From Homarus americanus (Eukaryota; Arthropoda; Malacostraca; Decapoda; Nephropidae), in assembly GCF_018991925.1 (NCBI RefSeq), contig NW_024711888.1, positions 170,001-234,000 on the forward strand: 64,000 bases of DNA, read 5' to 3'. Below are positions 21,975 through 33,479 of the stretch, piece by piece (position 1 is the stretch's first letter; each line of letters begins with the position of its first letter). The position numbers and the translations under genes were made by a program. The notes below the pieces were generated by a model that saw nothing but the letters and a program-made list of their open reading frames with translations, did no database searches and had not been told where the DNA came from.

Positions 21975-22026
21975 CATACATACATACATACATACATACA
22001 TACATACATACATACATACATACATA
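21975..22026. repeat. (CATA)n microsatellite
   Basis: Thirteen or so CATA/ACAT tetramers. Confidence 0.96.
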
Positions 22027-22483
22027 CAGCCGGTACTCTACACATGTGACCACGCCAGTCAAGTCCTTTATGTCGGAAATTATAAATGGCTAAGTAGCAA
22101 CCCTCATCCCGTGAACAGTTGCCAACGGGTCATTCTATTAGGGAAAAAAGCAGTGAATGCAACGATAACTTTACATGAGGGAAATTTCAGCTATGTGGGG
22201 TAATTTCTGGCTACTGTGGGGAATTTCTCGCGGTATGGAGGGAGAATTCTGCCATATTAGAATACAGAGGATTTGTTCACGCAGGGAATTTCCCGTCATG
22301 AGGGTGGCGGGGATTTGCCAGCAGGTAACATGTTGAAGGTGACGTGTGTGGTCATGAATTCCTTCTAATATTAAGGGAATGTTTATAGCTAAGGGCCGGG
22401 GGGGAGACTGAGACGTTAACAGCTGTGGTCCCTGAGAGATACAAGCTGTGGGAGGTTAGTTAACACAGCCCCGGATGAGTGTG
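22027..22483. other. Single-copy sequence with loose GGGAATTT phrases
   Basis: GGGAAATTTC, GGGAATTTCT and GGGGATTTG recur between 22190 and 22320, a decayed short repeat. No gene was recognised. Confidence 0.5.
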
Positions 22484-23164
22484 GAGTGGAGGCCGTTGTC
22501 ACCCAACCCTCAAGTGGAGGCCGTTGTCACCAACCCTCAGAGTGGAGGCCGTTGTCACCACCTCAGAGTGGAGGGCTGTGGTCACCAACCCTCAGAGTGG
22601 AGGGCCGTGGTCACCAACCCTCAGAGTGGAGGGCCGTGGTCACCAACCCCCTCAGAGTGGAGGGCTGTGGTCACCAACCCTCAGAGTGGGAGGGCCTTTG
22701 TCACCAACTCCTCAGAGTGGAGGCCGTGGTCACCAACCGTCAGAGTGGAAGGTCGTGGTCACCAACCCTCAAGTGGAGGCCTCACCAACCGTCAGAGTGG
22801 AAGGTCGTGGTCACCAACCCTCAGAGTGGAGGGCTTGTCTCCAACCCCCCTCAGAGTGGAGGCCGTTGTCACCAACCCTCAGAGTGGAGGCCTTTGTCTC
22901 CAACCCTCAGAGTGGAGGCCGTTGTCACCAACTCTCAGAGTGGAGGCCGTTGTCACCAACCGTCAGAGTGGAGGCTGTGGTCACCAACCCTCAGAGTGGA
23001 GGCTGTCACCAACTCTCAGAGTGGAGGCCGTGGTCACCCAACCGTCAGAGTGGAGGGTCGTGGTCACCAACCTCAGAGTGGAGGCATTTGTCACCAACCC
23101 TCAGAGTGGAGGGCTGTGGTCACCAACCCTCAGAGTGGAGGGCCGTTGTCACCAACCCTCAGAC
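22484..23164. repeat. 28-bp minisatellite (CAGAGTGGAGGCCGTTGTCA)
   Basis: About 24 copies of CAGAGTGGAGGCCGTTGTCA plus CCAACCCT, with GGGCTGTGG and AAGGTCGTGG variants. It is open in all three plus frames with short indels, which explains the three parallel W-R-P/S-P-T-rich frames. Confidence 0.96.
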
Positions 23165-23370
23165 AGGATGGTGCCAACGTGCATTATTACGAGACAAGTA
23201 CTGCAAGACACGGTAATAAAGTCATAAACACAGACCAGGAAATGTCTAACGTCACACTAACATAAAACTTGGCCCGACACTCCAACAGGCCGAAAGACAT
23301 TGTGGAAATATAACGATATATATTGAACAATTCCCAATGTTTTGTGTTCTATTGTAGTTTAAATCATTAT

Positions 23371-23423
<53 letters not shown>

Positions 23424-23534
23424 ACAGGTAGGCCTCCGGGAATAAAGGTGCACCAGAATGGGAAGAAAATAAGTGTTTAACAACCAATTACCATAAAACA
23501 GGTGTAAGGGCAGTAGCCACCCCAGTGCGTGCTA
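23165..23534. other. Single-copy stretch with (CT)n
   Basis: Non-repetitive apart from (CT)n at about 23374-23421. No gene was recognised. Confidence 0.6.
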
Positions 23535-23910
23535 CTACAACACTGGGGGAGGCGTGGGGAGGGAGGGGGAGGAAGGATGAAGGGGGTGAAGGGGGGTGGG
23601 AGGGTGATGAAGGGAGTGGGAGGTGATGTGTGGAGGGGGTGGTGAAGGGGGGTGGGAGGGTGTGTGGAGGGGGTGGTGGAGTGGGAGGGGTGATGTGTGG
23701 AGGGGTGGTGGAAGAGTGGGAGGGTGATGTGGTGAAGGGGGTGGAGGGGTGATGTGTGGAGGGGGTGGTGGGGGTGGGAGGGTGTGTGGAGAAGGTGATG
23801 AGATAGTAGGGGAGGGTGTGTGGAAGAGGTATGGGAAGGATGAGGAATGGGGGAGGATATGGGGAAGGATATGGGAGGATATGGGAGGATATGGGAGGAT
23901 ATGGTATGGG
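23535..23910. repeat. GGGTGGTG/GGAGGATATG repeats
   Basis: G-rich units of GTGGAGGGGGTGGTGAAG and GGGAGGGTGATG, then ATGGGAGGAT repeats at about 23855-23905. Confidence 0.88.
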
Positions 23911-23957
23911 AATGACATGAAACTAGCAAATAAACACAGCGAAACACTTAACAAACA

Positions 23958-24872
23958 AACAGACAGACAGGTAAACAGACAGACAGGTAAACAGACAGAC
24001 AGACAGGTAAACAGACAGACAGGTAAACAGACAGACAGACAGGTAAACAGACAGACAGGTAAACAGACAGACAGGTAAACAGACAGACAGGTAAACAGAC
24101 AGACAGACAGGTAAATAGACAGACAGACAGGTAAACAGAAGACACGGTAAACAGACGAATACAGGTAAACAGACAGACAGGTAAACAGACAGACAGACAG
24201 GTAAACAGACAGACAGACAGGTAAATAGACAGACAGACAGGTAAACAGACAGACACAGGTAAACAGACAGACACAGGTAAACAGACAGACAGAACGAACA
24301 GACAGACAGGTAAACGGAGCAGACAGACAGGTAAACAGACAGACAGGTAAACAGACAGACAGGTAAACAGACAGACAGGTAAACAGACAGACACAGGTAA
24401 ACAGACGGAACGGTAAACAGACAGACAGGTAAAACAGACAGACAGGTAAACAGACAGACACAGGGAAGCAGACAGACAGGTAAACAGACAGACAGGTAAA
24501 CAGACGAACACAGGTAAACAGACAGACAGGTAAAAGCAGACAGACAAGTAAAACGAACCGGAACAGGTAAACAGACAGACAGGTAAACGGACGAACAGGT
24601 AAACAGACAAACAGGTAAACAGACAGACAGGTAAACAGACGGACACGGGTAAACAGACAGACAGGTAAACAGACAGACACAGGTAAACAGAAACAGGTAA
24701 ACAAGACAGACAGACGAGTAAACAGACAGACAGGTAAACAGACAGATAGGTAAACAGACAGACAGGTAAACAGACAGACAGGTAAACAGACAGACAGGTA
24801 AACAGACAGACAGACAGGTAAACAGAAACAGGTAAACAGACAGACAGACAGGTAAACAGACAGACAGAAGCG
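23958..24872. repeat. 16/20-bp minisatellite (AGGTAAACAGACAGAC)
   Basis: About 50 copies of AGGTAAACAGACAGAC, many with one extra AGAC. Rare substitutions (GGAC, GAAC, ACACAGG) occur throughout. Each unit has GTAAACA on the plus strand. The Cys/Leu-rich minus frames are by-products. Confidence 0.97.
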
Positions 24873-25027
24873 ATGAACAGACACGGAAGTAAACAAACAG
24901 ACAAACAGGTTAATGGGCTAAACACCTGGTAGACCTCACCTGACTTTCTACAACCAACACATAATAACTCACAACCATCGTCTGGTATCATAACACCATC
25001 TTAACACCTCCACAACATGGCAGTTAT

Positions 25028-25442
25028 CTCCCCTAACTAGCCGGTTCTCTCCCCTACAACCCGGTTATCTCCCCTAGCTGGCCGGTTCTCTCCCCACAAC
25101 ACAACCCGGTTCTCTCCCTACTAGCGGTTCTCTCCCTAGCACAACCCGGTTCTCTCCCACAGCCTGGCCAGTTCTCTCCCCTGCCCTGCCAGTTTCCCCT
25201 AGCAAACCCGGTTCTCTCCCCTAACCACCGGTTCTCTCCCTAACCTGGTTATCTCCCACAACAACCGTTTCTCTCCCAAACACAACCCGGTTCTCTCCCC
25301 AAACACAACCAGTTCTCTCCCCACAACACAACCGTTATCTTCCCACAACACAACCCGTTCTCCCCCCTGGCGGTTCTCTCCCACAACACAACCCGTTCTC
25401 TCCCCCACCGGTTCTCCCCACAACACGTTCTCTCCCCTAGCA
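25028..25442. repeat. Degenerate minisatellite (ACAACCCGGTTCTCTCCCC)
   Basis: About 20 imperfect copies of CAACCCGGTTCTCTCCCCTA or ACACAACCCGGTTCTC, with variable spacers. Confidence 0.9.
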
Positions 25443-25511
25443 AATGGGATATAAAACATATCGCCTCTGTGAAATTCATATTGCATTCTCCTCCTCTCTT
25501 CCCTCCTCTCC

Positions 25512-25912
25512 AGGGTGGCAGGCAGGGGTGGCAGGCAAGGGGTGGGTGACAGGCAGTGGGTGGTGGCAGGCTGGCCAGGGGTGGCAGGCAAGGGTGGGTG
25601 ACAGGCAAGGGGTGGGTGGCATGCAGGGGTGGCAGACAGGACGGAGGTGGGAGGCAGGGCGGAGGTGGGAGGCAGGGCGGAGGTGGGAGGCAAGGCGGCA
25701 GGGTGGGAGGCAGGGCGGCTGGAAGGCAAGGGGTGGGTGGCAGGCAGGGGTGGGTGGCAGCGGCAGGTGGCAGGCATGACGGAGGTGGGCAGGAGGCGGG
25801 AGGTGGGAGGCAGGACAGCAGGCAAGGTGGGTGTGAGCAAGGAGGTGGTGGCAGGAGCGGAGGTGGGAGAGCAGGACGGCAGGCAAAGGGTGGCTGGGAT
25901 GGTCTGGGTGGG
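25512..25912. repeat. GGTGGCAGGCAGG-type G-rich minisatellite
   Basis: Units of GGTGGGTGGCAGGCAGGGGT and GGAGGTGGGAGGCAGGGC. A central block at 25640-25690 has a 21-bp period. Confidence 0.9.
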
Positions 25913-26242
25913 TCGGCCATGTTGGGGTGAAATAGAACAGTATAAACCCGTATTGATATCGTTTTCCAATAGCCAGTTGTTGAGGCGCGCCTCACCCAAG
26001 ATTTAATAATTACTTAAATCTCTGTTGTCACGTGTTTTTTATAACGAGGTTCGACCGCCGTCCTAGGGGAAAACAAGAGATGAACCTGTAAGAAGATGAA
26101 GATTTGGGTGTGCGCTGATCTCCTGGAAGAAAGAAAACAAGCGGCCATCATCCTGTGGTAAACAAGATGGTTAAGGCTGTGTTGTGGTCAAGGTTCTTAC
26201 TGTGTGGTCACCGTCCTGGGAAAGAAAAGGTAGGTAGGAAGG

Positions 26243-26311
<69 letters not shown>

Positions 26312-26561
26312 CCAACCCCACCTGCTAACCCCACCATAGACACAGGTATTGTAATTAGCCTATATATCTGTTACCTGAGGCCATGTTGACAGTGTACTAT
26401 ATAATTCACCTCATTAACAACGATGATTTAACCACATCATCTCATTAGGTTAACTCACATGTCATGTTAATTATAGGGTGAGCCAACAGTTAACGTGACG
26501 TAGTGAAGTGGATTAAATTAGGGGTAGGATTAGGTTGGGTTAGCGGTCATATATTTAGAGA
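25913..26561. other. Single-copy intron sequence with (CTAT)n
   Basis: Mostly non-repetitive. A (CTAT)n tract occupies about 26247-26311. No exon was recognised. Confidence 0.6.
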
Positions 26562-26566
26562 GTGTG

Positions 26567-26603
<37 letters not shown>

Positions 26604-26870
26604 GTAGGTCAGAATGGGGTGTGTAGACAGGAGGGTAACTCAGGTATCGTAGTGGAGGAAGGGAAAGGGAAGAGGGGAGGGAAGGAGAAGGGGGAGGAAG
26701 GGGTGAAGGGGAAAGGGTGGAAAAAAGGGGAAGGAGAAGTGGAGGAAGGAAGGGAAGAAGGGGAGGGAAAAAGGGAAGGGAGGGGGAGGAAAGGGAGGAA
26801 GAAGGGGAGAAAGGGGACAGGAGGGAAAGGGTAAAATAAGGGAAAGGAGTGAAGAGAAGGAATGGGAAGG
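26562..26870. repeat. (GT)n then GGA-rich tract
   Basis: GT repeats at about 26562-26602, followed by GGGAAAGGGAAGGAGG purine-rich sequence. Confidence 0.92.
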
Positions 26871-26944
26871 GGGGTTGGATACTGACCTTTAGGGTGTCTG
26901 TACAAAAGTTTTTAATGAAAAGCATCTATCTCTCTCGGCCTGAT

Positions 26945-27322
26945 GGATGGGGGCTACCTCAGGCTATCTTGGGGCTACATCCAGGCGATCTTGGGGCTAC
27001 TTCAGGTTTTCTTGGGCTGCCTCAGGCTTCTTGGGGCTCTCGGGTCTTGGGGTACTCAGGTTTTCTTGGGGCTACCTCAGGCTATCTTGGGGCTATTTCC
27101 GGCTACATTAGGGTTACCTTAAGCTATCTTGAGAAACTTCAGGCTATAAGCTACCCGATACATCTAGAGTACGTCAGGCTATTTAGAAGCTACGCCAGGC
27201 TATCTAGGGGTTACATCAGGCTATCTTGGGGCTACCTCAGTCTATCTTGGGGCTACCTCGGGCTATACCAAGGCCTACACGCCAGGCTATCTAGGGCTAC
27301 TTCAGGCTAATTTGGGGCTTCT
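26945..27322. repeat. 21-bp minisatellite (GGCTATCTTGGGGCTACCTC)
   Basis: About 18 copies of GGCTATCTTGGGGCTACCTC plus A. As 21 is a multiple of 3, a frame (26849-27310, plus) stays open with repeats of LGLPQA or YIRLSWG type. Treated as a by-product. Confidence 0.93.
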
Positions 27323-27799
27323 CTGGGGTGGGTGAAGTGTGAGCTATTTACAATGACTGGTTGTGGCAGGGGAGGGGGAGAGGAGGGTGGGGAGACTAAA
27401 TATAATTATCTGAGTGTAAACTACTTCTCATTTGCCTGTTAAGTAAATTATACATTATTTTTTTCATCTTGTATATTTAGTGTATAAGTAATACTCACTC
27501 GTCTCTTTAAGTAGAAACACTTATCATTATTCTCAAACCTATAAAGTGTAAGAATAGAGCATACAACATCATTATTCTCTAAAGTATAAAGTGTCTATTT
27601 CAGTAAGTGTTAAGTAAGAATATTTTAAATTAAGCTCACTTACAAAAAGGTTTAATTTACCATCGTCCTTTACTTAAACCAGACGTGTTACAGCTGGCAG
27701 TTCATTATAAGTTGGTGAACGGAGTTACTTATCAGAGGTCAACTTGGCGTCCGAGGGCCACTCCGTCTTGTAAACATGTCCACTTTCTTAACCCTTTGG
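27323..27799. other. A/T-rich single-copy sequence
   Basis: No tandem repeat and no open frame of note. Confidence 0.55.
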
Positions 27800-28518
27800 T
27801 GACGATGACTTAACGCTGACGACGATAAGCAACGCTGACGACGATGATTTAACCCTTGGCGACGACAATTTAACGCTGACGACGATGATTTAACCCTTTG
27901 GTGATGATTTAGCACTGACGACGATGAAGCAACCGCTGACGACGATGATTTAACCGCTTTGGCGACGACAGTTACGCTGACGACGATGATTTAACCCTTT
28001 GGTGATGATTTAACGCTGACGACGATGAGCAATCGCGGCGACGATGATTTAACCCTTTGGCGACGACAATTTTTAACGCTGACGACGATGATTTAACCCT
28101 TTGGTGATGATTTAACCCTTTGACGACGATGAAGCAACCTTTGACGACGATGATTTAACCTTTGGAGACGACAATTTAACCCTTTTGACGACGATGATTT
28201 AACCCTTTGGCGACGACAATTTAACCTTTGACGACGATGATTTAACTAACCTGACGACGATGATTTAACCCTTTGACGACGATGATTTAACCCTTTGGCG
28301 ACGACAATTTAACCCTCTGACGACGATAATTAACCCGCTGACGACGATGATTTAACCCTTGGCGACGATGACAACCCGCTGACGACGATGACAACCCTTT
28401 GGCGACGACAATTTAACCCTTTGACGACGATAATTAACCCTTGTGACGATAATTTAACCTTTGAGCGACGATAGTTTAACCCTTTGACGACGATAATTTA
28501 ACCCTTTGATGACGATGA
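27800..28518. repeat. 20-23 bp minisatellite (GACGACGATGATTTAACCCT)
   Basis: About 33 copies mixing GACGACGATGATTTAACCCT, TTGGCGACGACAATTTAACG and GACGACGATGAAGCAACC types. Two types often alternate as a dimer. Confidence 0.94.
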
Positions 28519-28574
28519 CTAGTGGTAGGGTTTATGTGTCATTTGGGGATTATTTCTAGTGATGACTCCTCTTC

Positions 28575-28690
28575 TACCTTCTTCCTCCTCCCTCTTCCTT
28601 CCTCCTCCCTCTTCCTTCCTCCTCCCTCTTCCTTCCTCCTCCCTCTTCCTCTTATCTTCTCCGGGTCTTCCTCCTCTTCCTCCTCACTCT
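28575..28690. repeat. CCTCCCTCTTCCTT repeat
   Basis: TTCCTTCCTCCTCCCTC, a 17-bp unit, repeats about five times. Confidence 0.9.
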
Positions 28691-28731
28691 CTCATGAGCT
28701 AAGTCGGTAATTTCCGAAACGCTTTGAGTTG

Positions 28732-28734
<3 letters not shown>

Positions 28735-28785
<51 letters not shown>

Positions 28786-28841
28786 TCATACATGCACACG
28801 AGTAATAAGAGACAAACACACATTCAAGCAATGCAAGCAGG

Positions 28842-28890
<49 letters not shown>

Positions 28891-28984
28891 GACCGGTCAG
28901 CCTCTACAAAAAATACAGGTAAATAACATATGCCTCACCTGTGGCTGTTGCATCTGGAATCCCAGCAAACACACACATGCAAAC

Positions 28985-29075
<91 letters not shown>
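28735..29075. repeat. Three dinucleotide tracts of opposite phase
   Basis: (GT)n at about 28735-28784, (CA)n at 28844-28889 and (GT)n at 28987-29075. The first two are reverse complements separated by about 60 bp and could form a hairpin. Confidence 0.93.
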
Positions 29076-29076
<1 letters not shown>

Positions 29077-29188
29077 TAGTAGTATTTAGAATAGGAATTG
29101 TTTTTTAGTGACTGGTCGGAGGAAGGGGGGTAATGAGTGGTTGGGGGTGTTTGGGGAGTGTAGCTAGGAGAAAGAACAAAAGTCAGCA

Positions 29189-29395
29189 CCCCGGGGAGAC
29201 AACAACACACCCCGGGGAGACAATAACACACCCCGGGGAGACAACAACACACCCCGGGGAGACAATAACACACCCCGGGGAGACAATAACACACCCCGGG
29301 GAGACAACAACACACCCCGGGGAGACAACAACACACCCCGGGGAGACAACAACACACCCCGGGGAGACAACAACAACACCCCGGGGAGACAACAC
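29189..29395. repeat. 21-bp minisatellite with CCCCGGGG
   Basis: Ten copies of ACACCCCGGGGAGACAACA plus AC. Each unit has the 8-bp palindrome CCCCGGGG. It remains open in several frames because 21 is a multiple of 3. Confidence 0.96.
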
Positions 29396-29675
29396 CATCC
29401 TCCCTCGTCACATCCAATGCATCCTAAATGTACCCGAGGACGGCTGGGCCACACACGTCAACAAGGGAAGCTTTTACGGCGTGTCATACCTAAGTCGAGG
29501 CGAGGCGATCACAATAAGTCTCTCCCCCGCCCCGGCCTGCCTCCACTCCCGCTGGCAGGTGCTGTCATGGGCGAGCACAGCATCATCTTGTCCCTGTCGC
29601 TTCTCCGTGTTACAGAGGATGATGCTGTCGTGTCCAGGAACAGCATTATTTATTGTGGTGCTAACCCGGCGGTGA
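29396..29675 (+). CDS. Exon-like non-repetitive open frame, weak TNF-fold resemblance
   Basis: After the 21-bp array, the plus strand becomes G+C-rich, non-tandem and open to 29675. The first part reads IQCILNVPEDGWATHV then NKGSFYGVSYLSRGEAITISL. The spacing Q-C, V-P, a G before a hydrophobic strand, L-x-R-G-E-x-I resembles the C-terminal strands of TNF-superfamily ligands (Eiger/EDA type). The usual final FG-x-(F/I) strand is not seen in this frame. The frame is also open upstream through the array, so no start or acceptor can be fixed. A possible donor CAG|GTGCTG lies near 29559. It would be a nested gene antisense to the DDR gene, or a decayed copy. The family call is tentative. Confidence 0.28.
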
Positions 29676-29829
29676 ATCTCTGGCGGCAGGTGATGTTAAG
29701 GTGCGGCCACAGCACAGTGCCGTGTTGTGTTTTCTGTCGTCACTCCGAGGAACCTGTGGTGATGCTGGGTCTGGCGCAGCGTCTGGTGTAGCCTTAGGGG
29801 GAAGGTGCAGTGCTGTAGCAGGTGCCGTC

Positions 29830-29857
29830 ACACACACACACACACACACACACACAG
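29830..29857. repeat. Short (CA)n
   Basis: About 26 bp of CA repeats. Confidence 0.9.
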
Positions 29858-29959
29858 CACCTTTACAACATTCTCACGAACACACAAAGATGTTGCAGGA
29901 GTCGTGAGAAGCATCTCCTTATCTTGATCTAACTGCTGAGGCTGCTGCATCTGATATGT

Positions 29960-30146
29960 GTGTCAGGTGCATCACGTGCCAGGTGCATCACATGTGAGGT
30001 GCACCACATGTGTCACATGCACCACCTGAGTCACATACAAACACCACATGTATCAGGTGCACCACATATGTGAAGTACATCACATGTGTGGGGTGCACCA
30101 ACGCACCATGAGTCAGGTGCACTACATGTGTCACGTGGTGGGTAAA
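29960..30146. repeat. Degenerate repeat of CAGGTGCACCACATGTGTCA
   Basis: About eight imperfect copies of GGTGCACCACATGTG / TCACATGCACCAC, rich in CAGGTG and CACATGTG hexamer boxes. Confidence 0.85.
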
Positions 30147-30489
30147 ATCCTCCTTGGTATTCTTGGTCGGCTCCTTGTGATCGACAGTGAGGTGGGTGTA
30201 ACGCCTTCACCTAATGTTTACTACTAGTGTTTACTTCTTGTTCCACACCTGTACAGAACACTGACCCAGTTTGTGAAAGACTCGCAGTTCACTTCACCAA
30301 CAACTCCCTGAATGGCACCACTATTACACTGAGACTTAACTGCATTAGATACGTTCTTTAAATACCAATTTGGGGACAAAATGGCGTCAACACTGCACTG
30401 TGGGATGATCCTCCGCTTCTCGTGGCTGTCATCAACCTCCACCTTCAGGGGCGAAGATGTCGTCCTCGAGGGTCAACTTTATCGTTTTC

Positions 30490-30600
30490 TTTCTCCCCAA
30501 ACTCCTCTCCCCGCCCCCTACCGTCACCCCCCCCCCCTCTTGCCCCTAATAGCCCAATATCCCCCAATACCTCCCTCTCCCCCATACTCATCCCCCCTAG
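30490..30600. repeat. C-rich simple tract
   Basis: CCCCCC, CCCCTAATAG and CCCCCAATA phrases without a fixed period. Confidence 0.7.
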
Positions 30601-30721
30601 GGTAGGGATCACAGTGGGAGGGACTGGGGGGACCTCAGGGCCCACTAGATCTCCTGATCCCTTTATCTGAGGCGGCCATTAAGGTGAGGGAGGGGGCCGT
30701 GTGAGACGTCCTGCACTGGTC

Positions 30722-30935
30722 TAATGCCATCCTCCCCCATACACAGTGCCACCCTCCCCCATACAGTGCCAACCTCTCCCATACACAGTGCCACCCTCCC
30801 GCATACAGTGCTACCCTCTCCCATACACAGTGCCACCCTCTCCCATACAGTGCTACCCTCTCCCATACACAGTGTCACCCTCTCCCATACACAGTGCCAC
30901 CCTCCCCTTACACAGCGGCCTTCTACACCCCCATA
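30722..30935. repeat. 20/22-bp minisatellite (CCCATACACAGTGCCACCCT)
   Basis: Ten copies of CCCATACACAGTGCCACCCT plus CC. Copies with CATACACAG and CATACAG alternate. Confidence 0.93.
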
Positions 30936-31566
30936 CACAGTTGGTCCGGCCCTTACAAGTTGTCCCCACAGACGCCTGTAGAGATTGTTGTTCAGCTCTG
31001 ATCATCCTCTGGAAGTCATCAGAATGGCATCAGCGGACCACAAAATATTATAAATTCTTAACCAATCTATAAACTAAAGGTTAAAATGACAAACAGCCTC
31101 ACCAACATGGTTCTTTCTGACAGTACGATAACATAAGACCAGAGGAACGACAATAGATTACTACTTGTTTATCTTTTACCTGAGTGACAGTCGTAGGTCG
31201 AGTCATACGTCAGGCAGCGGTGACGACCAAGACCGTGTTGGTGGCAGCCTTGGGACACCCACCTCAACAATAAAATGGCCCCACGAATAAAATAGCAAGT
31301 ATCAAAATAATAACAAACATCATATTAGTAACTTTTTCCCACCAGTTGGATGAGGAAAAAAATATATAAGCCAGGCAGAAGAAACTCGGAGGAAAATATT
31401 ACTCCAGATTACTCCTCAGGAAGTTTGAAGGAAGGTGGTGACACGAGGCTGACCTGACGCTGGTACACACAGGAGGAGGAGGTCGACCTTGGTGTTCGGC
31501 TCCGGATTCACAGCACTTAGGTAGGGATTCGGTGTATTTCTGGGTGTAGTGGAGGGGTGGGGTGAA

Positions 31567-31568
<2 letters not shown>
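30936..31568. other. Single-copy intron sequence
   Basis: No tandem repeat. No exon could be supported. Confidence 0.55.

Positions 31569-31649
<81 letters not shown>
31569..31649. repeat. (CA)n microsatellite
   Basis: About 80 bp of CA repeats; another short one lies at about 31821-31852. Confidence 0.97.
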
Positions 31650-31651
<2 letters not shown>

Positions 31652-31931
31652 CCCTGAATAGTTTACTGCCTATCCATCCCCTAACAGACAGAGGGAAGGA
31701 GAGGGGAAGGAGAGAGGGAGAGGGGGAAAGAGTGAAGGCTCAAGGGGTAGACTTCAAGAGTCTTAGTGGAGACTTTCATCCCAGTCACTGAGGAAAAATC
31801 CCTAATATCTCTCCTCTGCCACACACACACACACGCACACACACACACACACAGCTCTTAATTTAGAAGCAAACGCGAGACATTTCATAAATCCCTTGAG
31901 TACAATGAATCAGTTCAGAGTTAAATATTTT

Positions 31932-32042
31932 TACCCATTGAGTACGATGACTTAACCCATTGAGTACGATGACTTAACACCTAGAGTACAATGACTTAAT
32001 CCCTTGAGTACATTGACTTAACACCCGAGTACGATAACTTAC
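31932..32042. repeat. About 25-bp repeat (CCATTGAGTACGATGACTTA)
   Basis: Five copies of CCATTGAGTACGATGACTTA plus AC, with CTAGAGTACAATGA and CTTGAGTACATTGA variants. Confidence 0.88.
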
Positions 32043-32207
32043 CAGCATACTATGGTAAAAACCACAATTAAAACACAACACCCATTAAGAAACAACAACA
32101 ATTTGGTTTAACTCGTATAAATAAACCTTCACAAACTACTAACAATAATATTCTAAATTTAAAATAAAATAAATCAGAAATTCTCACAAAAATACAAAAA
32201 ATATATC

Positions 32208-32328
<121 letters not shown>

Positions 32329-32570
32329 CATCTACCCGAAAAAATCTGAATGTATATATATAAAAAAAATTACCCAAACAAAACCTAATAAAATACGTAA
32401 AAAAAAAAATTATGGAGAAAAAAATTACGCGAATAAAATATAAAAAAAATGAAAGAATACCTGTAACATTTTAACACGGTCACTAGAGTCATACAAAAGG
32501 GAAAAAATCCATAAAAAACAAGAAAAAAAATACGGGTTTAAAATTGCTAAAAAAATGATAAATAAAAACT
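32329..32570. other. A-rich sequence with AAAAAATTA phrases
   Basis: Runs of five to nine A recur with TTAC, TACG and AATAAAAT. No gene. Confidence 0.6.
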
Positions 32571-32629
32571 CATGTCAATTCATATCAAGAGTGAGGAGTT
32601 TGTCTGCCCTAGATGGCTACAGTGCCGCC

Positions 32630-32700
32630 CCCAGCCCCTAGCCCCCAGCCCCAAGCCCCCAGCCCCTAGCCCAAAGGCCCCCAGCCCCCAGCCTCTCCTC
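32630..32700. repeat. CCCCCAGCCCCTAG short repeat
   Basis: AGCCCCTAGCCCCCAGCCCC units, about six. Confidence 0.85.
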
Positions 32701-32769
32701 CCTATTTCCCTTGAGGCGAGTTGTGTTCCACCCCTGGTAGGGAACCCCACACACCCGGGGTGAGGGAGG

Positions 32770-33405
32770 TCAGGCTTTCTCCCTTAACACCAGAGGGAGA
32801 GGTAGGGTGAGAGGAGATGGTGGGGTCAGGGGAAAACTCTCTCCTTTACACTGAGGAGAGAATGTAGGGAGGACATACGTTAAGCAGATGGGAGGGGGAG
32901 GTAGGAGGCGGGAGAGGAGGAGGTGGGTGGGGGAGGGGAGAGAAGGGTAGAGGCAGGGGGAGGGGGAGGAGATGAGAAGCGGAGAGGGGAGGGAGGGTAG
33001 AAGGGGAGGAGGGAAGGGAAGAGGCGGGGAGAGGAGGGAGGGTAGAGGCAGGGAGAGGGAGGGTAGAGGCGGGGAGGAGGGGGAGGGAGGGAGAGGCGGG
33101 AGGAGGTAGAAGCGGGAGGAGGAAGCGAAGGGGAGGAGGGAGATGGGTAAAAGGAGAAATACCTCCCTTAATAATGAGAATGTAGGGAGGAAATAGGATC
33201 CAATTTGTCCAAGAAGGAAGAGGCAGAGGGGGGTGGGGTGGAGATGACGGGAGAGGAGAATGAGGTAAATGGAGGGAAGGGAGGGGGTAAGGAAGAGGCG
33301 GGGATGAGGAGAGGGTGAGAAAAAAAGGAAGGGAGGAGAAAGAAGAAAGAAGAAGGGAGGGAGGGGAGGAGGAGAGGGAGGAGGGACAGGGAGGTTGAGG
33401 GGAAA
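32770..33405. repeat. Purine-rich GGGAGGGAGGAGG tract
   Basis: Over 600 bp G/A-rich on the plus strand, with GGGAGAGGAGGGAGGGTAGAGGCGGGGA repeats at about 32980-33100. The minus Leu/Pro/Ser frame is a by-product. Confidence 0.87.
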
Positions 33406-33479
33406 AATAAGGGACATTTGTCTAGTTCAGGAGTGTCCGGGAGGAGGTGGCTGTGTTGTTCATTAGTGATGAACCTTTT

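Noticed and set aside
23535..24991. Cys/Leu/Ser-rich minus frames that look like membrane proteins
   Set aside because: Hydrophobicity comes from the GTCTGTTTACCT repeat; no non-repeat domain is present.
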